Source: Oscillospiraceae bacterium
GTDB taxonomy: Bacteria; Bacillota; Clostridia; Oscillospirales; Acutalibacteraceae
Direction of reading: 5' to 3'
NCBI GenBank assembly: GCA_019422905.1
Contig: JAHZCM010000065.1
Location: 1-11,318, forward strand
DNA length: 11,318 nucleotides
The notes beneath the pieces were generated by a model. That model saw only the letters and a program-made list of their open reading frames with translations, did no database searches and had not been told where the DNA came from. The position numbers were made by a program, and so were the translations under genes. Positions 6,294 through 11,318 of this stretch are shown here, piece after piece (within the stretch, counting starts at the first letter, position 1; every line of letters starts with the position of its first letter).

Positions 6294-7823
6294 TCATTTT
6301 TCAATACAATTCGTTTTTTCGTCCTTATTCCCCTTCCGGTTTTCCGCCGTCCGTTTCCGGTCCGTTTCTTTCTTGAAAATCGCAATAAACTGCGACGGGT
6401 CATTGTATCCGGACTGCATGGCCACCTCTGTGATGGGCAGGTGGCTGTCCAGCAGCAGCTCCTTTGCATGAGAGATTCGAATCTCGCGCAGGTAGCTGCT
6501 GTAAGTCTTTCCGGTCTTCTTGCGGATCAGATAGCTCAGATAGCTGGGATTCATGTAAAACACCTTTTTCGCCAGATCCTTCAGGGAAAAATCCTTGCTG
6601 TAATTCTGCTGGATATATTCAAACACCTGATCCGATATATTCCCGTCTATTCCCGCGCGGCTGGCGTTGATTTCCGCGCAGACCTTGGTGATCTGTGCCC
6701 GTAAATCCTCCAGCAAATCAGAAAAATCGGCATAAGCCTGCACGGGGAACCACTGCTGCTCCAAAGAATCGGAAGCATTTTTCTCGTGGTCGTCCATGGC
6801 CATCTGGAGCCGCAGCAGGAAAGTCTCATAAGCCTCAATTTGAAGCGTATCATCCCCGCGCATCTCCAAAAGCCTTTCGGAGGCGATTCGGTAGGCCGCC
6901 TCCGCCCGGCCCTGCTGAATTTGAAACGCAAATTCCTCTTTTCCCTGAAAGGGCACCTTGCGGACCGTCCGCCTGCAACGCAGCTCGTCAAAGGAATAGA
7001 TATCCCGCTGCTCCAGCAACCGATATTTCTCTGCATAGCATGCCTGCGTATGCGCCGTCAAAAAATCGGACAGGTGCCATTGCCGCGCACTGATACCGCA
7101 GCAATGCCTTTTCCCCTGTTCCCGGAGGAACTCCGCCAGGTATCCGAGCATCGCCGGCATGCGGCCCGATTCCTTAAACACGATCTCGAACCGGAGATAG
7201 GACAATGGCAAAATCCTGAAATCCACATCGAGCGCGTTGGTGAGCACCTTACTGAGCCCCTGCAGGAAACCCTCCTGTTCCGGCCTGTCCCCCTGCAAAA
7301 AGGTGATTGTTACGACGCGGAACGGCACAAAAATGCGGGAAAAGGACTGCTGCATCACATAGGCGTCATCCAGCTTATTCTCGTTGGCGGCGTTGATCAG
7401 GCAGGCGGCAAGCGGATCGCCGGGCTTTTCCTGTGCTGCCGCAGAATGGCCGGTATTCTCCGTCAGAAACCGGGAGAAGCAGTCGCACAGGCTTTCGTCG
7501 CTGACCGGTTTGAGCAGATAACCGATCGCTCCAAGATTGAGCGCTTGCTGGGCAAACTGAAATTCTGCATATCCGCTGATCATGACGACGCGGGTGCCCG
7601 GCAGGAGCCGCCGCGTTTCTTTCAGCAGTTCCAGTCCGTTCATAAAAGGCATCTGAATATCGGAAAGCACCAGCTCCGGCCGTTCCCTTTTGACCAATTC
7701 CAACGCCGCCTTGCCGTCGGCGGCCTCCAATATGGTCATGGTCTTCGCCGCATCCAGAGCCTGCACCTGTTTGACCAGAGATTTGCGCGAGTACATTTCG
7801 TCCTCTACGATCAGAATCTTCAA
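6294..7823 (-). CDS. Two-component response regulator, REC domain plus AraC-type HTH
   Basis: About 509 aa. An N-terminal receiver domain (about 1-118) shows the acidic pair in IVEDE, the phospho-acceptor Asp in LVLSDIQMP (residue 55 from this start) and the conserved Lys in YLLKPVSD. A middle linker of about 270 residues resembles the region found in YesN-type regulators. The C-terminal 100 residues form an AraC-type double HTH, with FSLKDLAKKVFYMNPSYLS and ITEVAMQSGYNDPSQFIAIF. The tail after it is unusually basic and lacks the standard TGMTPxxYR ending. I chose TTG at 7823, giving MKILIVEDE, because AAGGGGAG sits eight bases upstream. The GTG at 7832 would overlap that site too closely. 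Such regulators normally control the adjacent sugar ABC transporter and work with a LytS/YesM-type membrane kinase. No kinase gene is in the window. It follows the second permease by about 55 bases. Confidence 0.92.
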   Translation of the reverse strand: MKILIVEDEMYSRKSLVKQVQALDAAKTMTILEAADGKAALELVKRERPELVLSDIQMPFMNGLELLKETRRLLPGTRVVMISGYAEFQFAQQALNLGAIGYLLKPVSDESLCDCFSRFLTENTGHSAAAQEKPGDPLAACLINAANENKLDDAYVMQQSFSRIFVPFRVVTITFLQGDRPEQEGFLQGLSKVLTNALDVDFRILPLSYLRFEIVFKESGRMPAMLGYLAEFLREQGKRHCCGISARQWHLSDFLTAHTQACYAEKYRLLEQRDIYSFDELRCRRTVRKVPFQGKEEFAFQIQQGRAEAAYRIASERLLEMRGDDTLQIEAYETFLLRLQMAMDDHEKNASDSLEQQWFPVQAYADFSDLLEDLRAQITKVCAEINASRAGIDGNISDQVFEYIQQNYSKDFSLKDLAKKVFYMNPSYLSYLIRKKTGKTYSSYLREIRISHAKELLLDSHLPITEVAMQSGYNDPSQFIAIFKKETDRKRTAENRKGNKDEKTNCIEK

Positions 7824-7878
7824 AACGCCCACTCCCCTTCTCTGCCTTTACTCCTCTTTGCCGCCCTTTGACTTCATT

Positions 7879-8712
7879 TTAGCTTTTCACCGCACCGGCG
7901 GTCAAGCCCGAAATAATGTATTTCTGCCCGAAGCAATATACCGCAATGATCGGGAACATGGACATGAAATATGCGGTAAAAGCCATGGTGTAATTGAAAG
8001 AATACTCCGTTTTAAAATTGTACTGGAACAGCGGGAGCGTCCAATACTCCCGAGACTTGTTCAGAAGCAGCAGCGGCAGCATAAAATCGTTCCAGAACCA
8101 CAGCGCGTCCATGACGACCAATGTCGCCAGCATCGGCCCCAGCAGTGGCAGCACAACCCTGTTGTACACCTGAAAGGTATTGCAGCCGTCGATCCGGGCC
8201 GCTTCTTCAATCTCCAGCGGCAAGCTGCGGATATAGTTGACGAACATGAATACACCCTTCGAAAGGCTCAGGGCCGTATACAGGATAATCAGACCGACAG
8301 GGCTTAACAGGTTCATCTCCGTCATGATTTTCGTCAGGGGCAGCATGATGACCTGAAAAGGCACAAACAGCCCCATAATAATCAGGTAATAGACGGTTTT
8401 GTAATAGGTCCGCCTGAAGTTGCGGGAAATCGCATAGGAAACCGCCGGATTGACAAGGACAACCAGTACGATGCCGACGATCGTGATCAGCGCCGAATTC
8501 CGAACATAGCTCCAATAATTGTTCTTGGTGAACAATTCCACATAGTTGGAAAAATCCAGACTCTGCGGCAGGCCAAAGAAATTTTTGCCCGCCTCGTCCA
8601 GAGATTTGAAAGTATTGACCACAACCAGATACATGGGTGCAAGGATCATGAAAAAGCCCAGAATGATCAGGATATCCCGACCAATCCGCCAGCCGAGCGC
8701 TTCTTTTTTCAT
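7879..8712 (-). CDS. CUT1-family carbohydrate ABC transporter permease (MalG/UgpE-like)
   Basis: 277 aa with about six membrane helices. The first is at residues 13-33, and a large periplasmic segment follows, as in MalG-type permeases. The EAA loop that docks the ATPase is seen as EIEEAARIDGCNTFQVYNRVVLP without a break in the frame, with its conserved glycine at about residue 180 (shown here in parts: EIEEAARIDG, then FQVYNRVVLP). The C-terminus ISGLTAGAVKS is typical of the family. Its ATG overlaps the stop of the upstream permease (ATGA at 8709-8712), which indicates translational coupling and a heterodimeric channel. The imported substrate is likely a sugar or related small molecule, by family; the sequence does not say which. 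The stop is TAA. Confidence 0.95.
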   Translation of the reverse strand: MKKEALGWRIGRDILIILGFFMILAPMYLVVVNTFKSLDEAGKNFFGLPQSLDFSNYVELFTKNNYWSYVRNSALITIVGIVLVVLVNPAVSYAISRNFRRTYYKTVYYLIIMGLFVPFQVIMLPLTKIMTEMNLLSPVGLIILYTALSLSKGVFMFVNYIRSLPLEIEEAARIDGCNTFQVYNRVVLPLLGPMLATLVVMDALWFWNDFMLPLLLLNKSREYWTLPLFQYNFKTEYSFNYTMAFTAYFMSMFPIIAVYCFGQKYIISGLTAGAVKS

Positions 8713-9596
8713 CCGTCAACACCGCCTTTGCTGCTGAGCTTGATCTGAACGGCAGAAAGCACGGCGATGATGAGGAACAAAACCATGGATTCCGCGTTTG
8801 CCAGAGAGAATTTCATGTTGTTAAACGCGTCGTTGTAAATCATAATGCCGATGACGTTTGTCGATCGGGACGGCCCGCCCTGCGTCAGCGCCCAAACATA
8901 GTCGAACGTGACGATTCCGGCCTTGATGGTGAGCACCATGTTGATCGTGAAGGTAGGGATCAAATAGGGAAACGTAATGTAGCGGAAGCGCTTCCATGCG
9001 CTCGCGCCGTCCAACATGGCCGATTCATACAAATCCCCCGGAACGGACTGCAGCCCGGCCATAAAGATCAGCGTGGGCATCGCCGTGGCCTGCCAAATAT
9101 TGACCGCTACAATGGCGACCAGCGCCGTTTTGGTCGTTGCAAGAGGGCTTTGGGACAGAGCGCTGATCCCGAGGTTCTGCCCAATCACCGGGATAACCCG
9201 GTAATAGATCTGATCGAAAATCAAAGCGATGGTCACGCCGCCAATCATAGCCGGTACAAAAAAGACGGATTTGGTGAAGGTCTGAAAACGCTTCATGGAA
9301 TTCAGCGAAAGGGATAAAGCCAGCGACAGGAGCATGACACCGACCACCAGCAGCAGCGTATACACCAGTGTGACACGCATGGACTGCCAGAAAAATGGAT
9401 TCTTAAACAGATTGATATAATTCTGAAAACCGATATACGAATATTCCTTAGCGATGCCGTTCCAGTCCGTAAAGCTGTAATTGATACCGAGCAGCACCGG
9501 ATAAATGAAGAACACACAGTACAGGAGCAGAGCCGGAAGGGTAAACAAAACATTCGTCATCCGATCGGCAAGCGACTCCCTGCTTGATTTTTTCAT
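8709..9596 (-). CDS. CUT1-family carbohydrate ABC transporter permease (MalF/UgpA-like)
   Basis: 295 aa, about six membrane helices. The N-terminal helix is followed by the typical NYSFTDWNG segment and IGFQNYINLF. The EAA docking loop is seen as YESAMLDGASAWKRFRYITF, and VWALTQGGPSRSTNVIG lies further on, a segment that is near-invariant in UgpA/LacF-type permeases. It pairs with the MalG-like permease encoded directly downstream. The start ATG at 9596 has AAAGGAG about seven bases upstream. The stop TGA overlaps the next start codon. No ATP-binding subunit gene is present. CUT1 systems in Bacillota often use a shared MsmK/UgpC-type ATPase encoded elsewhere. Confidence 0.95.
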   Translation of the reverse strand: MKKSSRESLADRMTNVLFTLPALLLYCVFFIYPVLLGINYSFTDWNGIAKEYSYIGFQNYINLFKNPFFWQSMRVTLVYTLLLVVGVMLLSLALSLSLNSMKRFQTFTKSVFFVPAMIGGVTIALIFDQIYYRVIPVIGQNLGISALSQSPLATTKTALVAIVAVNIWQATAMPTLIFMAGLQSVPGDLYESAMLDGASAWKRFRYITFPYLIPTFTINMVLTIKAGIVTFDYVWALTQGGPSRSTNVIGIMIYNDAFNNMKFSLANAESMVLFLIIAVLSAVQIKLSSKGGVDG

Positions 9597-9622
9597 TGAT
9601 GGCTCCTTTCTGCTTTTAGATA

Positions 9623-9660
9623 GTAAGAAGGGGCGACGATGCCGGCATCATCGCCCTTAC
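9623..9660 (-). other. Intercistronic hairpin between solute-binding protein and permease genes
   Basis: GGGCGACGATGCC (9631-9643) and GGCATCATCGCCC (9644-9656) form a 13-base inverted repeat with one mismatch. The outer GTAAG (9623-9627) and CTTAC (9656-9660) extend it past a small bulge. It lies in the 99-base gap after the binding-protein gene. There is no proper T run, so a partial terminator or a 3' mRNA-stabilising structure is more likely. Such hairpins commonly let the binding protein be made in excess over the permeases. Confidence 0.7.
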
Positions 9661-9695
9661 TTACAGCAGTCTGAAAAAGCAGTCTTTCAAATTTA

Positions 9696-11021
9696 TTACT
9701 GCATTGCGGTCTCGATTGTGGTGTCCATGTTCTTCAGGAACTCATCCACCGGCTGCTTGTCCAGCAGGAAGGCCTGCACGGTATTGTACAGCTCATTGAC
9801 CACATTGCTGTTCAGTGTGGAAGCCATCCAGTCATGAACCTGACCGGTTTCATCGATGAAATCCAGTATGGGCATACAGTTTGGGTCGTTATACACGGTG
9901 CCGTTGATGATGGAAGGCTCGCCGGAAATATCGGACCATTTCTGCGCAACTTCGGTGCGGGAAATGTACTCCATGAATTTCAGCCCCGCCTCTTTCTCCG
10001 CGTCGCTGGCAGATGCGGAGATACACAGTGCTGCGTTGACGCCGGTGAGCGCCATTGTGCTTTCTTTCGTATCACCGGGCAGCGGGAACGCGCCGAATTC
10101 GAAATCGCCGTTAGCCAGGATGATGTTGCCGCGCGCATAGGAGCCGGCAATGATCATGGCGCACTGGCCGTTGGCAAAGGCCTCCTGCATCATGGTTCCG
10201 CTCATGCCAAAAGCATCCTCATTGCTGTATTCCAGCAGTTCAAGCATCTTTTCCGCATAGCCTTCAAAGTTTGCATTGCCAACCAGAGAGCCGTTTCCTT
10301 CGGCGACCTCCACCATGGTTTCAACGCCGCCGGGATTCCACGCTATGGTGGTGGCCTGGAAGATATGGCCGATGCCGTCCTTCAAAGGCAGGCAAAGCGG
10401 CGTGATACCGGCTTCCTGAAAGGTTTTGCAGGCATCTATGAATTCGGCATAGGTTTCCGGAATCTCGACGTTATTCTCCTCAAACATCTGGATATTGTAA
10501 AAGACGGTCATATAGTTCCGGGCATAGGGCATCGCATAGTATTTGCCGTCGTCTGCGGGAGACATCGCCAAATAGGATTCATTCACACGGCTCAGGAAAT
10601 CCTGATCGCTCAGGTCCATGTAGTAGCCGTTGCGCACCTTCTCCTTAAACTGAGACTGCGTAGGCCAGTCGGTCAGCAGCGGCGGGACGTCATCGGTAGC
10701 GATTCGGGAAGCCAGAACCTTCAGGGAATCCGGCACCGTATTCATGGTGATCTTGATGTTGGGATACTCCTTCTCAAAATCCTCGATAATCGCCTGATAG
10801 CCAGCCTGAATCGCTTCCTCGCCCTGCTGCTGGAAGAATTCGATTTCAATGATTTCGTCGGTGGCGGCGGTGCCGTCCGTGCTTTCCGTCTGACTGCCGG
10901 AGGAATCATCGGCTTCGGAAGACGCGGATGCGGAGGATGTTCCGCCCTGCTGCCCGCAGGCCGCCAGAACGCTCACGAGCAGTGCCGCACTGAGCAGCAA
11001 GCATAAAATTCTTTTTTTCAT
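9696..11021 (-). CDS. Extracellular solute-binding protein family 1, lipoprotein of the CUT1 transporter
   Basis: 441 aa. The N-terminus is a lipoprotein signal: positive MKKR, a hydrophobic stretch and the lipobox LAAC with the lipidated Cys at residue 22. A Ser/Thr/Asp/Glu-rich linker (about 25-55) tethers the protein to the membrane. The mature domain has the family-1 binding-protein pattern, with ITMNTVPDS early, YAMPYARNYMTVFYN in the first lobe, and AALCISASASDAEKEAGLKF near residue 340. It should capture a sugar or other small solute outside the cell and pass it to the two permeases encoded downstream. The specificity is not readable. The start ATG at 11021 has AAGGAG about nine bases upstream. 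It follows the URO-D-family gene by 43 bases with no terminator, so the two are probably co-transcribed. The stop is TAA. Confidence 0.95.
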   Translation of the reverse strand: MKKRILCLLLSAALLVSVLAACGQQGGTSSASASSEADDSSGSQTESTDGTAATDEIIEIEFFQQQGEEAIQAGYQAIIEDFEKEYPNIKITMNTVPDSLKVLASRIATDDVPPLLTDWPTQSQFKEKVRNGYYMDLSDQDFLSRVNESYLAMSPADDGKYYAMPYARNYMTVFYNIQMFEENNVEIPETYAEFIDACKTFQEAGITPLCLPLKDGIGHIFQATTIAWNPGGVETMVEVAEGNGSLVGNANFEGYAEKMLELLEYSNEDAFGMSGTMMQEAFANGQCAMIIAGSYARGNIILANGDFEFGAFPLPGDTKESTMALTGVNAALCISASASDAEKEAGLKFMEYISRTEVAQKWSDISGEPSIINGTVYNDPNCMPILDFIDETGQVHDWMASTLNSNVVNELYNTVQAFLLDKQPVDEFLKNMDTTIETAMQ

Positions 11022-11064
11022 AGTGGTTTTCTCCTTATATAGATTTTATTTGCAGAAGCCTGAA

Positions 11065-11318
11065 TTAAGCAACCGGGTAGCTGTGCGCCGCCTCCACCGC
11101 GGTCTTAATGCGGTCAAGGCTGATGCCCTCGCCCTGAATGGTACAATCGGCGCCGATCATCATGCTTGCGGAGCCGAAGCCGTCGATCGAAGCCTTTACT
11201 TCGGCACGGATCGCATCGTCGTCCCCGCTGAGAATATGACCCCTGTTGTTCAGCCCGCCGAGGATCGGGCGTCCAAACATTTTTTTGCCTTCAGCAAGGC
11301 TGAGCCCGTTGTCCTTTA
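11065..11318 (-). CDS. Uroporphyrinogen decarboxylase (URO-D) family protein, C-terminal part only
   Basis: Partial. The reading frame enters from the right edge, so the 5' end lies outside the window and only the last 83 codons are seen. The visible part contains GLSLAEGKKMFG, RPILGGLNNRGHILSG and MIGADCTIQGEG, then the final helix before the TAA stop. This matches the C-terminal barrel strands of URO-D superfamily proteins found in sugar-transporter operons of Clostridia, rather than classical haem-pathway HemE. The superfamily includes both HemE and the corrinoid methyltransferases MtaA/MtbA. Members in transporter operons have no settled function. The cysteine in GADC could be a metal ligand, as in the methyltransferase branch (inference). 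It is the first visible gene of the run leading to the ABC transporter. Confidence 0.85.
   Translation of the reverse strand, partial: KDNGLSLAEGKKMFGRPILGGLNNRGHILSGDDDAIRAEVKASIDGFGSASMMIGADCTIQGEGISLDRIKTAVEAAHSYPVA

Noticed and set aside
6294..6390. A possible frameshift at the end of the response regulator, where the usual TGMTPxxYR ending is missing.
   Set aside because: Neither alternative frame restores the expected ending, and the tail still aligns loosely as a basic extension. It is treated as natural divergence.
9834..11006. A 390-codon open frame on the strand opposite the solute-binding protein gene, and similar long frames at 2258-2977, 3283-4218 and 6786-7871.
   Set aside because: They are antisense to well-supported genes, have low-complexity His/Arg/Gln-rich translations with no recognisable motif, and lack ribosome sites. 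They are by-products of GC-rich codon use.
1..11318. A variant genetic code in which TGA is always a sense codon.
   Set aside because: The DUF4956, C39-like, response regulator and first permease genes end properly at TGA, including an ATGA start-stop overlap at 8709-8712. Recoding, if any, is local to the flavoprotein gene.

Overview
The window looks like chromosomal DNA from a GC-rich Bacillota of the class Clostridia, probably an Oscillospirales/Ruminococcaceae-type anaerobe. This is inferred from three things: strong AGGAGG-type ribosome binding sites, a guanine riboswitch with a transcription terminator, and the gene families present (VTC + DUF4956 pair, CUT1 sugar transporter without its own ATPase, REC-AraC regulator, cysteine desulfidase, URO-D-family protein). 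There is no rRNA, tRNA, IS element or CRISPR array. TGA is a normal stop codon here: the DUF4956, C39-like, response regulator and first permease genes all end in TGA.

Left part (1-2103, minus strand): a DUF4956 membrane protein preceded by a VTC-domain (polyphosphate-polymerase-like) protein, and upstream of them a small C39-like cysteine peptidase-fold protein with its own strong promoter. A divergent promoter abutting it drives a GNAT-like acyltransferase on the plus strand (2234-3139).

Centre (3150-4824, plus strand), the most interesting part: a consensus sigma-A promoter, a complete guanine-class purine riboswitch with mutually exclusive antiterminator and terminator, then a COG2509-type FAD-dependent dehydrogenase. 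This gene is open from 3337 to 4737 except for two in-frame TGA codons, four codons apart (codons 55 and 59). They fall inside a cysteine-rich motif just before the conserved GAGAFSDGK segment. The best reading is a flavoprotein with two selenocysteines (C-x7-C-x2-U-x3-U). The alternatives are another UGA recoding or a doubly mutated pseudogene. A bidirectional terminator closes the unit.

Right part (4935-11318, minus strand): a six-gene run in one direction. In transcription order it encodes a URO-D-family protein (5' end outside the window), a lipoprotein solute-binding protein, two CUT1 permeases, a REC-AraC response regulator and an L-cysteine-desulfidase-family enzyme. An intercistronic hairpin separates the binding protein from the permeases. 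No transporter ATPase and no sensor kinase are encoded here, so these must come from elsewhere.
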